From Bacillota bacterium (GTDB lineage: Bacteria; Bacillota; Clostridia; Peptostreptococcales; Anaerovoracaceae): 47,893 bases of DNA. The stretch spans positions 1-47,893 of the forward strand of contig JARBUO010000006.1 of NCBI GenBank assembly GCA_029239605.1, given 5' to 3'. The notes under the pieces were generated by a model. That model searched no databases, had not been told where the DNA came from, and saw only the letters and a program-made list of their open reading frames with translations. This document shows, one piece after another, positions 9,640 to 18,284 of the stretch. Position 1 is the first letter of the stretch. Every line of letters starts with the position of its first letter. Position numbers and translations under genes: made by a program.

Positions 9640-9720
9640 AAGCTTATGTCAGCGCCTATAGGCTGTTAAGCATAGGGAAGCTTTTGTCAGCGGCTTACAG
9701 GCTGTTCAGCATCAGGAACG
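9640..9720. repeat. Tandem 39-bp repeat made from the end of the proteolipid gene
   Basis: The last 11 or so codons of the second K gene (9695-9720 and the 15 bp after its stop) are repeated, imperfectly, at 9640-9681 in the spacer before atpE. The copies share AAGCTT, TGTCAGCG and AGGCTGTT. Read on the minus strand, the upstream copy still gives a Leu-Cys-Leu-like tail ending in a stop (TAG), so it looks like the remains of a further proteolipid gene copy or a local slippage duplication. Confidence 0.6.
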
Positions 9721-10174
9721 ATGCCAGAAGGCAGAGAATGGCATAGAATTCAACCATGATTGCCATAATGATGCCCTTAGACAATTCTTCCGGACGTTTT
9801 GAACATAAGGCTGCGCCTGCCGCGGCGCACTTTCCTTGTGCAATTGCGGATAAAAGCCCTCCAATGGCCATAGGCATACAAGCCGCAAAGAACATAACTC
9901 CTCCCTGAATTTCCAATGCACGAAGTCCTCCGCTGAAAAAGTCCAGCTTCATCAGTGCAAAGAACCAGGTTACCAATCCATAAAGGCCCTGTGTTCCAGG
10001 CAGTATCTGAAGGATCAACACCTGAGAAAATTTACCGGGATCTTCCGTCAGTACGCCTGCACCAACTTCTCCCACAATTCCTACACCCTTTGCAGAGCCT
10101 GCGCAGCAAAGACCTACTGCCAAAGCTGCACCAAGCATTGCGATTGCTGTACCACCGAATCCTATCAATTCCAT
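9695..10174 (-). CDS. atpK: V-type ATPase proteolipid subunit K, second copy
   Basis: This 159-aa membrane rotor subunit has four hydrophobic helices in two hairpins. The start ATG (10172-10174) follows GAGGAGG; seven codons upstream a Met at 10195 is a poorer choice. Residues equivalent to the Na+ ligands of E. hirae NtpK (Leu61, Thr64, Gln65, Gln110, Glu139) are present as L58, T61, Q62, Q113 and E142 (LPGTQG, IAQG, MVEFY). It differs from the first copy mainly in the loops (TEDPGKFS, SGGLRALEIQ) and in the C-terminal Cys residues. The two copies are 33 bp apart. Confidence 0.94.
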   Translation of the reverse strand: MELIGFGGTAIAMLGAALAVGLCCAGSAKGVGIVGEVGAGVLTEDPGKFSQVLILQILPGTQGLYGLVTWFFALMKLDFFSGGLRALEIQGGVMFFAACMPMAIGGLLSAIAQGKCAAAGAALCSKRPEELSKGIIMAIMVEFYAILCLLASFLMLNSL

Positions 10175-10207
10175 TGTTAAAAGCCTCCTCTTCAATTATG
10201 TTATAAA

Positions 10208-10687
10208 TTAAAAATTATTCAGCATCAGGAAGGTGGAGAGCAGCGCCAGAATAGCATAAAACTCCACCATGATTGCCAATATAATGCTTTTTGAAAGCTC
10301 GTTGGGCCGTTTTGTCATAAGGGAAAGCCCTCCGGCTCCGAGACGCCCCTGTACAATGCCAAAGACGAAACCTCCAATCGCTACCGGCATGCAGGCGCCA
10401 AAGAACGCCATGCCTTCCCGTAACGTATAAGTCACTAAAGTTCCGTCAAAAAAACCAAGTTTCATCAGAGCCAGAAACCAGATCACAAGTCCGTAAAGTC
10501 CCTGTGTACCCGGAAGAATCTGCAGGATGAGTACTCTGGAAAATTTTGAAGGATCTACAGAAAGGACTCCTGCACCGGCTCTTCCCACAGTTCCCACTCC
10601 TTTCGCAGAACCGGAACAAGGAAGTCCCACCGCAAGGGCAGCCCCGATAAAGGCTATAGCTGTTCCCATTAGTGCGAGCCAATTCAT
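10208..10687 (-). CDS. atpK: V-type ATPase proteolipid subunit K, first copy
   Basis: This 159-aa protein has four transmembrane helices and forms the c-type ring. It carries L58, T61, Q62, Q113 and E142, with the same spacing as the five Na+ ligands in E. hirae NtpK, so Na+ rather than H+ transport is likely by inference. The start follows GGGGAGGTGAAAGG and overlaps the stop of atpI as ATGA. It is the same length as the second copy and clearly paralogous. Confidence 0.94.
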   Translation of the reverse strand: MNWLALMGTAIAFIGAALAVGLPCSGSAKGVGTVGRAGAGVLSVDPSKFSRVLILQILPGTQGLYGLVIWFLALMKLGFFDGTLVTYTLREGMAFFGACMPVAIGGFVFGIVQGRLGAGGLSLMTKRPNELSKSIILAIMVEFYAILALLSTFLMLNNF

Positions 10688-12633
10688 CCTTTCACCTCCC
10701 CATCTTCGGATATAATATCAACATATCTCGTATCATATTTGAATGGCTTAAACGGCCGTCCCCCGGATACATAAAATTTGCTGAAATATTCCAGATACTG
10801 CAGTCTGGCAGTATGTACATAGGTTCCGATCACATTAATCCCCATATTAAAGGTATGACCGAATACAAAGATCACAAGAAAAGCAAAGATATTGCCAGGC
10901 AGTGATCCGAGAATATTGACCACGCTCGCAATAACTGTCGTTGCAAGCATAAGTGCCATCAGTCGGGTATAGGACAAGATATCACCCAGCCAGCTGGTGA
11001 TGTTGTAAAGGCTTGCAATTCCGCCCAGCAGTTTAGATACAACACCCTTCTTTGCTCTTCCCTGGGTAAGAATCAATGCCGCAATACCAGCAAACAGTAC
11101 CAATGGAGTACCCTTCAGCACAAAAACGGCAATCCCGCCAAACAGGAGCCACCAGCTTCCTACATCAAAGAGTGCATCCAATGGATGACCGTCCCGGAAG
11201 CACATGTAGATATGGATGCACATTCCGACAAACAGCTGAACCGCTCCCATAATTACGGACAAGTAGAGAATCTTAAGCGGGTCAGTAAGCGGGTCCAGAA
11301 CAGGAACATAAAGGACAAAATCCTCCATCCCAAGAAATTTTTCCGCCACAACACTGATCGCATCTCCGAAGATCGATCCGCTTAAAAATCCCCATACTGC
11401 TGCACTGATACCACAAATGGTTGCTAGCTGCAAAATATTCCCCAGGACCCCTTTGGGGTGAAATCTTCGAATAACAATCTGAGATAAAACGATCAGAACG
11501 ATGCCATAAGCCACATCACCGAACATCATCCCGTAAAAGATTGTGAAAAACGGGAATATCAGAGGATTTGGATCAATACCGCCGTATGCGGGCAGGCTGT
11601 ACATTTCCGTAACCATATCCATGGAACGAATCCATTTTCTGTTGCGAAGCTGCGTAGGGGGTACTTCCTCCTCGTCCGGATCCAGAATTTCCATTGCGCA
11701 GGCAAAACTATTTAACTCCGCTTCGAGTTTATGTACATCAGGAGCAGGAATCCATCCCTTAAGATAGATCAACGTTCCTGTGGTTGCCAGGCGACTTCTC
11801 GCTTCTTCCTTCGCAAGCTCCTGGGCCATTTGATCGATGCAAACCTGAAGATCATGTCGAAAACAAAGGTATGAAACAATCTCCGCTTCAAGGTTCTCCT
11901 TTCTTCTCTCAAGTTCAGCAATCTGCATGTCAATCATGTTTATATTTGCTTCGGCACTTCCTGTAATGTCCTTCAAAGCTGCCTGATTAAAGGAGAATGG
12001 ACGAAGGACTTCTGTAACTTTTTCTGCCTCTTCTTTGTGATATAAAAGAAGCAAATAGTGCTGCTCCTTGTCGGAGGAAGCATGAAAGCACGCTGCTGCG
12101 AGCTCTTGTTCAGCAAGGTTTTTTTGCAGCTCTTCCAAAGAAATCACAGCTGGGCAAACGCCAAAAATAATCCGTGTAAACTCCGTCTCCCGGAGGCTGA
12201 GATCAAGATTTATACTGTTCCATGGAAGCAGCCCGAGCCTTTGACTTTCCAACCGGTTTTTTTGAGAGCTGATCTGACCGAGCTGTCTGCTGCAGCCATT
12301 AATTGCTTCAGCCTTTTCAAAGATTGATGCTTGATAATTCTTATCACAAAATATTTCCTCGCGAATTTCTTTTCTTTCAACAAAAATACCTTGCTTCACG
12401 GAAGCATATTTTCTCAGCGTATCAAAAGCTGTGGTAACACTTGCGGCTCTGTATTTTGCATTGCTCAGCGCTGATTCTTCTCGTTTGATCAAAGCAGTCC
12501 ATTTCTGATCTGCCAGTTCAGAGTCCAGTTCAATGATTTCAACACAGCCCGCTCGCTGCAGATGCTTCAGCAGGTTATCTTTGTCCTCTGCCAAAGACAG
12601 CAGGTTAAGTCGTTTCATTTTAACAATAGCCAT
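10684..12633 (-). CDS. atpI: V-type ATPase subunit I (membrane stator, a-like)
   Basis: This 649-aa protein has a long soluble N-terminal half with coiled coil (about residues 60-290) and a C-terminal membrane half with about seven to eight helices beginning near NPLIFPFFTIFYGMMFGDVAYG. LSYTRLMALMLATTV contains the arginine that is essential for ion transfer in the family. The start ATG overlaps the stop of the preceding small subunit gene by one base (TAATG). Length matches NtpI (about 650). Confidence 0.95.
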   Translation of the reverse strand: MAIVKMKRLNLLSLAEDKDNLLKHLQRAGCVEIIELDSELADQKWTALIKREESALSNAKYRAASVTTAFDTLRKYASVKQGIFVERKEIREEIFCDKNYQASIFEKAEAINGCSRQLGQISSQKNRLESQRLGLLPWNSINLDLSLRETEFTRIIFGVCPAVISLEELQKNLAEQELAAACFHASSDKEQHYLLLLYHKEEAEKVTEVLRPFSFNQAALKDITGSAEANINMIDMQIAELERRKENLEAEIVSYLCFRHDLQVCIDQMAQELAKEEARSRLATTGTLIYLKGWIPAPDVHKLEAELNSFACAMEILDPDEEEVPPTQLRNRKWIRSMDMVTEMYSLPAYGGIDPNPLIFPFFTIFYGMMFGDVAYGIVLIVLSQIVIRRFHPKGVLGNILQLATICGISAAVWGFLSGSIFGDAISVVAEKFLGMEDFVLYVPVLDPLTDPLKILYLSVIMGAVQLFVGMCIHIYMCFRDGHPLDALFDVGSWWLLFGGIAVFVLKGTPLVLFAGIAALILTQGRAKKGVVSKLLGGIASLYNITSWLGDILSYTRLMALMLATTVIASVVNILGSLPGNIFAFLVIFVFGHTFNMGINVIGTYVHTARLQYLEYFSKFYVSGGRPFKPFKYDTRYVDIISEDGEVKG

Positions 12634-12947
12634 TAGACGCTTACGATCCTTTCCACGATCTTCGAGGCGGCCTGCTCCAGCCGCTGTTCTGCTGTATTCC
12701 GAAGGCTTTCACAACTTACTTCTGCTTTTCTCATCAGTACTTCCGCCTGTCTTGCAGCCTCATCTTCAGCTTCTTTTAACAGCCGGCGGGTTTCTGCTTC
12801 TGCTTCTGCTTTCGCCTTTTCGAGATAAGCTTTTCCTCCTCGTTCAGCATCAAGTACCAGCTTTTGAGCAGCCGCAGCAGCTTCTTTTTTAAACTGCTGA
12901 TAATGATGCTCTATTTCTGTAATTTGTTGGATTGCTTCTAGCGACAT
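12633..12947 (-). CDS. atpH: V-type ATPase small stalk subunit (G/H, NtpF-like)
   Basis: This 104-aa protein is nearly all coiled coil, rich in Ala, Glu and Lys (AEAEAETRRLLKEAEDEAA), and pairs with subunit E in the peripheral stalk. It is the first gene of the operon, the same position as ntpF in E. hirae. The start ATG follows GGGTGAGAAC. Little sequence is family-specific, so the assignment rests on position, size and composition. Confidence 0.85.
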   Translation of the reverse strand: MSLEAIQQITEIEHHYQQFKKEAAAAAQKLVLDAERGGKAYLEKAKAEAEAETRRLLKEAEDEAARQAEVLMRKAEVSCESLRNTAEQRLEQAASKIVERIVSV

Positions 12948-13779
12948 GTTCTCACCCTTTCTAAATATTTAGGAAAAACAATCCCCCTCCATAAAATAAG
13001 TGACGACTTTTCGTAATGATTTTCTTTGTATACTGTATATTTGACAGTGTTTATAGGAACCCCTTGATAAAAATGTATTTCAAAAAGGAGATTCTTATCG
13101 ATCGTTGAGATATTCGCAGGAACAGTTTCTTAATCTGATTCTTGATCGAATATGATATAGATAAAGATATAGATTTTTGGGATATAGATTTTTAATATAG
13201 AATTTAAGATTTCGTTCCTGTCCCAAAATAAGGATCTTTGCTAAGCAGAAACGAATTTTTTTAGCCGGCAGCATTCGCCAACAAACAACTATGTTCATGC
13301 ATTTAAGTTGTTACTTTCCGATACGGCGAATTATATCTTACTTTGGAATTTCTTTCAAGCATTTTACTTAAGTTTTAGAAACATTTAGTAATTATTTAAT
13401 GATAAATTGCTCAACTGGCACGATGTCCAAGAGCGATAAAACGCAAGGTATTTCTTTGTTATTCCGTTACTATCGCATTCATTGATATTTCCTGCATAAT
13501 AAAAAAAGATAGCATCCCAGGCCGTCTCTTTTCCATTCGATAATTTAATACCGTAATAAAAAAAGAAGACAGCAAGAAACGCTATCCACCCTTTATAGCT
13601 TAAATCTCAAATAAGCAGTTCCTATCCAAATGGACTTAGAAAAACTTACCTCGCAGTAAAAGCTTTCGCAATTACAACTTTGACCGAAAATCCTTATTTG
13701 GTTGCTTGTATTATATATCATGTTACCGAAAAAGAAAACAGAAAATTAAAAAAACATGAAAATTTTACTCGCAATGAAC
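12948..13779. other. Long AT-rich gap upstream of the V-ATPase operon
   Basis: These 832 bases hold no convincing gene; the one short frame (13095-13298) has no ribosome site and a random-looking product. The gap is clearly more AT-rich than its surroundings. It contains a small tandem motif GATATAGAT in three copies (about 13152-13190) and two similar blocks TAATAAAAAAAGA (about 13497 and 13554). The V-ATPase promoter must lie here or in the first 100 bases, but I found no -35/-10 pair that stands out. Confidence 0.5.
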
Positions 13780-14619
13780 TTAATCCCTAACAGGCTTTGT
13801 TTGATCCCACACAGCATTCACCAGAATGCCCACCACAAGGATATAGCCGAGAATGTAAAACCAAAACAGCAAAGCCACAATGGCAGCAAGGCTTCCATAT
13901 AGCAGATCATAGTTGGCAAAGACTGCTGCATAATAGGAATAAATCCATGAAGCGAGCAGCATCCCGGCAGACGCAACGATGCTCCCGGGCAGGATTTTAC
14001 GGAACTTTATTCTTTCTGAGGGAAGCACATAATAGTTATAGCTGATCATCAGAAAATATAAGGCCAGTGCAACGGGCCATCTTAAAACGAACCATATGCT
14101 GTCAAAGATAAATTTCAGATGCAGGAATTGGTTCACGTAAGCAGTAAAAACCTTAATGATAATCTCTCCGTATACAAGGATCAGCAGACCAAAAGCCAGA
14201 GTAAAAATGGTGATCAGTATTGTTTTTACTGCTCTCAGACGTTCTCTGATGTACCCTCTTCCGCCTGATGGATGCCCTGTAAAGGAATAGTTGGAAATCC
14301 TCATCATAGAATATGATGCTTTGGATGCAGCCCATAGTGCAAAAATAATGAATGCTGCACTGAAGGCTCCGGATGGATTGTATGTCAGATAATCCGACAG
14401 GCTGGCTGAGATTTCCGGTGATACATATTCAGCCAAAATATCCCTGATTACATTCATAGAGATCGAAAAAACCCCCAGCATCTCACCCAATATGATGGCC
14501 GTAGGAACAAGAGACAGTAAAAAAAAGAAGGCTAGTTCCGCTGCAACCCCCTGATAGTACGGGTCAGATATCCTTTTTATGATCATCAATGTCATATTCA
14601 GCAGTCGTCTACCACTCAT
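13780..14619 (-). CDS. YihY/BrkB family integral membrane protein
   Basis: This 279-aa protein has six predicted membrane helices, starting with the family block DPYYQGVAAELAFFFLLSLVPTA (only its core AAELAFFFLLSLVP is diagnostic) and ending with LYGSLAAIVALLFWFYILGY. The family was once annotated as ribonuclease BN by mistake; its function is unknown, with suggestions of an exporter role. The ribosome site is weak and the exact start is uncertain; ATG codons occur at residues 1 and 9. A T-rich stretch follows the stop. Confidence 0.88.
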   Translation of the reverse strand: MSGRRLLNMTLMIIKRISDPYYQGVAAELAFFFLLSLVPTAIILGEMLGVFSISMNVIRDILAEYVSPEISASLSDYLTYNPSGAFSAAFIIFALWAASKASYSMMRISNYSFTGHPSGGRGYIRERLRAVKTILITIFTLAFGLLILVYGEIIIKVFTAYVNQFLHLKFIFDSIWFVLRWPVALALYFLMISYNYYVLPSERIKFRKILPGSIVASAGMLLASWIYSYYAAVFANYDLLYGSLAAIVALLFWFYILGYILVVGILVNAVWDQTKPVRD

Positions 14620-14770
14620 AGATCTCGTTTAATCCCCTTCCCCGGGAAACGCTGATTTTACAAAAGGCACGCAGCCAGTATCGAGTGTTCTCCCGAAATG
14701 AATCGACGTTTCCCCAAATACATTTGATAAAAGCAGGCCGTAACCTCCCCTGGTCTAACCGGCACAACAC

Positions 14771-15367
14771 TTAAAGCTGCTGCTCCTGCAATATCTTCCT
14801 CAGTTTCTGTAGCGCCGCAGCTCTATGGCTTATTTTATTTTTCTCTTCTGATGTTAGTTCCGCAAAAGTCCTGTCATATCCTGTCGGAACGAAGAGTGGG
14901 TCATAGCCAAATCCATTGTTTCCTCTTGGTTGGTATATCATATGCCCTTCGCACTCTCCCCTTGCTACAATTTTCCTCCCATCGGGATAGATCATGGTAA
15001 TTACCGATACAAATCTTGCCGTTCTCTGGGCCTCATCAACTGTTTCCAGCAGTGCTAAAAGCTTCTCATTGTTCTGGGCATCACTGGCATCTTCTCCTGC
15101 AAATCTGGCAGAGATAACTCCGGGCGCTCCGTCCAGCGCATCCACCATCAGACCCGAATCGTCAGCGATGGTAATTTCTCCGCAAAGAGCGGAAATTTCT
15201 CTGGCTTTCTTCTCCGAATTCTCCTCAAAGGTGCTGCCATCCTCTTCCACTTCAATATCGGGAACCCCTGCGATGTCTCTGGGTACCACATCCATTCCAA
15301 ATTCCTTTGTGATTGCCTGAATTTCATCTACCTTATGTTTATTCTTTGTCGCTGCTACGATACGCAT
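14771..15367 (-). CDS. rdgB: Non-canonical purine NTP pyrophosphatase (RdgB/HAM1)
   Basis: This 198-aa house-cleaning enzyme hydrolyses dITP, XTP and similar nucleotides to the monophosphates. Its start MRIVAATKNKHKVDEI has the family motif (T/S)xNxxK, followed by ADDSGLMVDALDGAPGV and GNNGFGYDPLF and the C-terminal SHRAAALQKL. I chose the ATG at 15365-15367 after GGGGGAGAGG; the longer frame would extend into rph. It follows rph by 20 bp, the usual rph-rdgB pairing. Confidence 0.96.
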   Translation of the reverse strand: MRIVAATKNKHKVDEIQAITKEFGMDVVPRDIAGVPDIEVEEDGSTFEENSEKKAREISALCGEITIADDSGLMVDALDGAPGVISARFAGEDASDAQNNEKLLALLETVDEAQRTARFVSVITMIYPDGRKIVARGECEGHMIYQPRGNNGFGYDPLFVPTGYDRTFAELTSEEKNKISHRAAALQKLRKILQEQQL

Positions 15368-15387
15368 ACCTCTCCCCCTTTCTTTTT

Positions 15388-16113
15388 TTATAAAACGTCT
15401 CCCAAAACTTCTTTTTGAACAGAAACTAAATCTTTGCAACCCTTCGCTGCCAGCTCGAGCATTTCTTGAAGCTGACTGGGCTGGAAAGGAGAATCCTCAC
15501 CGGTTCCTTGCACCTCAATATATTCTCCCTGATCCGTCATTACGACATTCATATCGACCTTTGCTTTGGAATCCTCAGCATAAGGCAGATCCAAAACCGT
15601 TTCGTCACCAACGATTCCAACACTCACCGCGGAAACGAAGGCCTTGACCGGAATCGCATCAATCATGCCCTTTTCCTTCATCCACTTCATTGCATCCACC
15701 ATTGCGACGAAAGCACCGGTAATTGAAGCGGTCCGCGTACCACCGTCTGCCTGAATCACATCACAATCGATCCAGATGGTTCGTTCCCCCAGCCGGTCCA
15801 TGTCAACCACGGAACGAAGGGCTCTTCCTATGAGCCGCTGAATCTCCATGGTTCTTCCGTCAATCTTTCCTCTGGAGGAATCTCTGATCTTTCTCGTTTC
15901 CGTAGAGCGTGGAAGCATGCCGTATTCAGCAGTGATCCAGCCCTTGCCGGTTCCTTTCAGGTGCTGTGCAGTTTTCTCCTCCACCGATGCAGTGCAGATT
16001 ACCTTGGTATTGCCCATTTCCATTAGTACGGAGCCTTCGGCATGCATTAAATAATTGTTGGTAATTTTGACAGCTCTGAGCTGATCAAAGTCTCTGTTGT
16101 CAAATCGTTTCAT
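15388..16113 (-). CDS. rph: Ribonuclease PH
   Basis: This 241-aa phosphorolytic 3'-exonuclease trims tRNA precursors. The start [11 protein letters not shown] resembles the R-x-D-x-R opening of the family; [24 protein letters not shown] (core RSTETR and [12 protein letters not shown]) includes residues for phosphate and RNA binding, and [19 protein letters not shown] is the signature of RNase PH. Good ribosome site (GAGGAG). It is the first gene of an rph-rdgB operon. Upstream lies the palindromic repeat element. Confidence 0.97.
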   Translation of the reverse strand: MKRFDNRDFDQLRAVKITNNYLMHAEGSVLMEMGNTKVICTASVEEKTAQHLKGTGKGWITAEYGMLPRSTETRKIRDSSRGKIDGRTMEIQRLIGRALRSVVDMDRLGERTIWIDCDVIQADGGTRTASITGAFVAMVDAMKWMKEKGMIDAIPVKAFVSAVSVGIVGDETVLDLPYAEDSKAKVDMNVVMTDQGEYIEVQGTGEDSPFQPSQLQEMLELAAKGCKDLVSVQKEVLGDVL

Positions 16114-16144
16114 TGTAACTCCTCGTTCATTTTAAGGTTTTTGT

Positions 16145-16366
16145 TTTGTGATTTTCTAGCCTAAATTCTGTTAACATCGCAACGTCCGTAGACGGACTCC
16201 TGCGCAAGCATGCTTGCGCTGCTGTCCGTTTTGCCACTGCAGCTGAAGCTGCGGCAAAAAGGCTAAGCGCTGGACAGAATGTCCTGACGATGAAAATCTA
16301 CAAATCAAGATTTGTGATTTTCTAGCCTAAATTCTGTCAGCAGCGCTAAAGCGCTGGACAGAATGT
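16145..16366. repeat. Nested palindromic intergenic repeat, two modules
   Basis: A 27-nt sequence occurs identically at 16145-16171 and 16311-16337, and a 16-nt sequence at 16267-16282 and 16351-16366. In each module the first ends in ATTCTGT and the second holds its complement ACAGAAT, so each module can fold on itself. The longer module also carries a perfect 18-bp palindrome at 16203-16220 and a hairpin at 16229-16259. Between the modules, about 16291-16321 forms another near-perfect hairpin (GAAAATC/GATTTTC with inner ACAAATC/GATTTGT). No T run follows, so it is not a normal terminator; a mobile palindromic repeat is more likely. Confidence 0.8.
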
Positions 16367-16380
16367 TAAAAGAAGAACTC

Positions 16381-17004
16381 TTACGAGTTCTTCATCATTA
16401 CGCTTTCGATTACGTCGGCAACATCTTCGCAGGCGTCGCAGCAGATTTCCATGTAGTGCAGTGTTCTGCCCCAGCCGTAGACTTCGATGGGATCCTTACC
16501 GTGTACATAGAGGTTACGGGTCGCCTTTGTAAATAGCTCATCTCCCTCTTCTTCCATACGGTTGATTTCTACGATCAGACCGTGAAGAGTGTGAGATTTG
16601 CGGAAATTATGGAATTCAACAAGCGCTTCTCTGAGGGCTTCGCAACACTTTACAATGATCTCAGCCATTCGCAGGGAATCCTCGCGCATGGTCTTGATGT
16701 TGAACATGTACATCCGCATCAAAACATCTTCGATAGCGTCCGTTACATTGTCGATGGCGTCTGCCATTGCAACGATGTCTTCTCTTTCTATCGGTGTGAT
16801 GAATTCCTTTGCCAGTTTCTTCATCATAATATGACGTTCCACGTCGCCGGCATGCTCAATGTTGTGCATCTGCTTCATCTTTTCTTCCAGCTCGTCCGGA
16901 TTGAAGTTGTGCATGATTTCGCTCAGCAGGTTGGCTGCCTGGCAGGAATAGTTCACAAGCTCCACAAAAGTACTGAAGTAATTATCATCTTTCTTTATTG
17001 CCAT
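16381..17004 (-). CDS. DUF47 / PhoU-like phosphate transport accessory protein
   Basis: This 207-aa all-helical protein belongs to the DUF47 (PhoU-like) family that is usually paired with Pit transporters. Family features are IEHAGDVERHIMMKKLAKEFITP and EREDIVAMADAIDNVTDAIED (core REDIVAMADAID), plus the acidic EEGDELF and CCDACEDVADVIE metal-binding helices of the PhoU fold. Strong AAAGGAG site. It follows pit by 44 bp, and the pair is very probably one operon controlling phosphate uptake. Confidence 0.92.
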   Translation of the reverse strand: MAIKKDDNYFSTFVELVNYSCQAANLLSEIMHNFNPDELEEKMKQMHNIEHAGDVERHIMMKKLAKEFITPIEREDIVAMADAIDNVTDAIEDVLMRMYMFNIKTMREDSLRMAEIIVKCCEALREALVEFHNFRKSHTLHGLIVEINRMEEEGDELFTKATRNLYVHGKDPIEVYGWGRTLHYMEICCDACEDVADVIESVMMKNS

Positions 17005-17048
17005 TTTATTTTTTCTCCTTTAATCTCTTCTAACGCTCAAGATACTCT

Positions 17049-18101
17049 CTAAAAGATCTTCATAAACAGCCATGCCATCAGAAATCCAATGAGGCCGCAG
17101 CCAGGGAAAGTCAGGATCCATGCGGATACCATTTCTCTAACGACACCCCAGTTTACAGAAGAGAGCCTTTTTGCTGCTCCAACCCCCATAATGGAAGTAG
17201 TCTTTGTATGGGTGGTGCTTACCGGAAGACCAAATGTCGAAGCCGTAAACAGACAGAGAACCGCAGCCAAATCTGCGGAAAAACCCTGATGTTTCTCAAG
17301 CTTTACCATATCCATACCTACAGACTTGATGATGCGGTATCCTCCGATGGAGGTTCCCAACGCCATAACCAATGAGCAAAGCACCATTAGCCAGATCGGA
17401 ATCTGAAATTCCACAACATCGCTCTTACCCTGAGATAAGAATATTCCAAGCAGAAATACACCCATGAACTTCTGCCCATCCTGTGCACCGTGCATGAAAG
17501 CCATACCTGCAGCACCTGCAACCTGTGCATTTTTAAAGATATGATAGGTCTTTCTTCTGTCAGCTCTGGCAAAAATCTTCTCAATGGCTTTTACGACAAT
17601 CCATCCTGCTCCAAAGCCCATACAGGTCGAAAGGATCAGTCCATACACCACCTTAACCCACTCACCGGGATTTATGCCGGACATGCCTCCCTGAAGCGCA
17701 ATGGCTGCTCCCGAAAGTCCTGCAATCAGCGCATGACTTTCACTGGTGGGTATTCCAAACCACCACGCCGCCGTTGCCCAGAGCACAATAGCAAACATCG
17801 CCGCACAGAGAGCAACCAGTGCATCCTCGGAATTTCCTCCGAAATCAACCATTTTATAAATGGTCTGCGCTACCGTGGCATTGAATATTGTCATAACAAA
17901 TACGCCAAAAAAGTTGAATACCGCCGCCATCAGAATTGCGGCCTTAGGTCCCAATGAACGTGTGGAAACACATGTGGCAATTGCATTGGGCGCATCGGTC
18001 CATCCATTAACCAGAATAACACCCAGTGTAAGTAGCGTAGTTACCACAAGAGCCGGATTCGAAAATAATTGGCTGATAAAATCAACAAGTAAAACTGTCA
18101 T
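17049..18101 (-). CDS. pit: Inorganic phosphate transporter, PiT family
   Basis: This 350-aa membrane protein has about ten helices and the duplicated PiT signature: GWTDAPNAIATCVSTRSL near residue 33 and FMHGAQDGQKFMGVF near residue 200. It takes up phosphate coupled to H+ or Na+. The gene starts after AAAGGAGG and is first in the pit-DUF47 operon. The promoter is visible upstream. Confidence 0.95.
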   Translation of the reverse strand: MTVLLVDFISQLFSNPALVVTTLLTLGVILVNGWTDAPNAIATCVSTRSLGPKAAILMAAVFNFFGVFVMTIFNATVAQTIYKMVDFGGNSEDALVALCAAMFAIVLWATAAWWFGIPTSESHALIAGLSGAAIALQGGMSGINPGEWVKVVYGLILSTCMGFGAGWIVVKAIEKIFARADRRKTYHIFKNAQVAGAAGMAFMHGAQDGQKFMGVFLLGIFLSQGKSDVVEFQIPIWLMVLCSLVMALGTSIGGYRIIKSVGMDMVKLEKHQGFSADLAAVLCLFTASTFGLPVSTTHTKTTSIMGVGAAKRLSSVNWGVVREMVSAWILTFPGCGLIGFLMAWLFMKIF

Positions 18102-18127
18102 TCAATTCCTCCTTTTCAAACGCTACT

Positions 18128-18156
18128 ATCATACCATTTTTAATAGTGTATTACAA
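18128..18156 (-). promoter_or_regulatory. Promoter of the pit operon
   Basis: On the minus strand, TTGTAA (18151-18156) and TATGAT (18128-18133) are 17 bp apart. The predicted start is about 20 nt before the pit start codon region, leaving room for the AAAGGAGG site. No obvious Pho-box type repeat was found next to it. Confidence 0.65.
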
Positions 18157-18160
18157 TAAT

Positions 18161-18211
18161 ATTTGTCGAATGCAAGTCTAACCAATTTGTCGAAACTCTA
18201 GCTTAACCAAT
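18161..18211. repeat. Imperfect tandem repeat between pit and the YmaF-like gene
   Basis: Two copies of a 25-26 bp unit, each beginning ATTTGTCGAA and ending AACCAA, lie head to tail in the divergent region just upstream of the pit -35 box. They could be a double operator for pit or for the divergent gene; that is inference from position. Confidence 0.5.
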
Positions 18212-18284
18212 ATGGTTCATCTCGCATAATATGATATGGGCTAGCCCAATAGTCCAACGGTTAAAGTTAAAGGAGCTAATCAAA

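Noticed and set aside
16331-16366. Terminator of the pit-DUF47 operon
   Set aside because: The hairpin has good pairing but no T run on either side and belongs to the larger repeat element.
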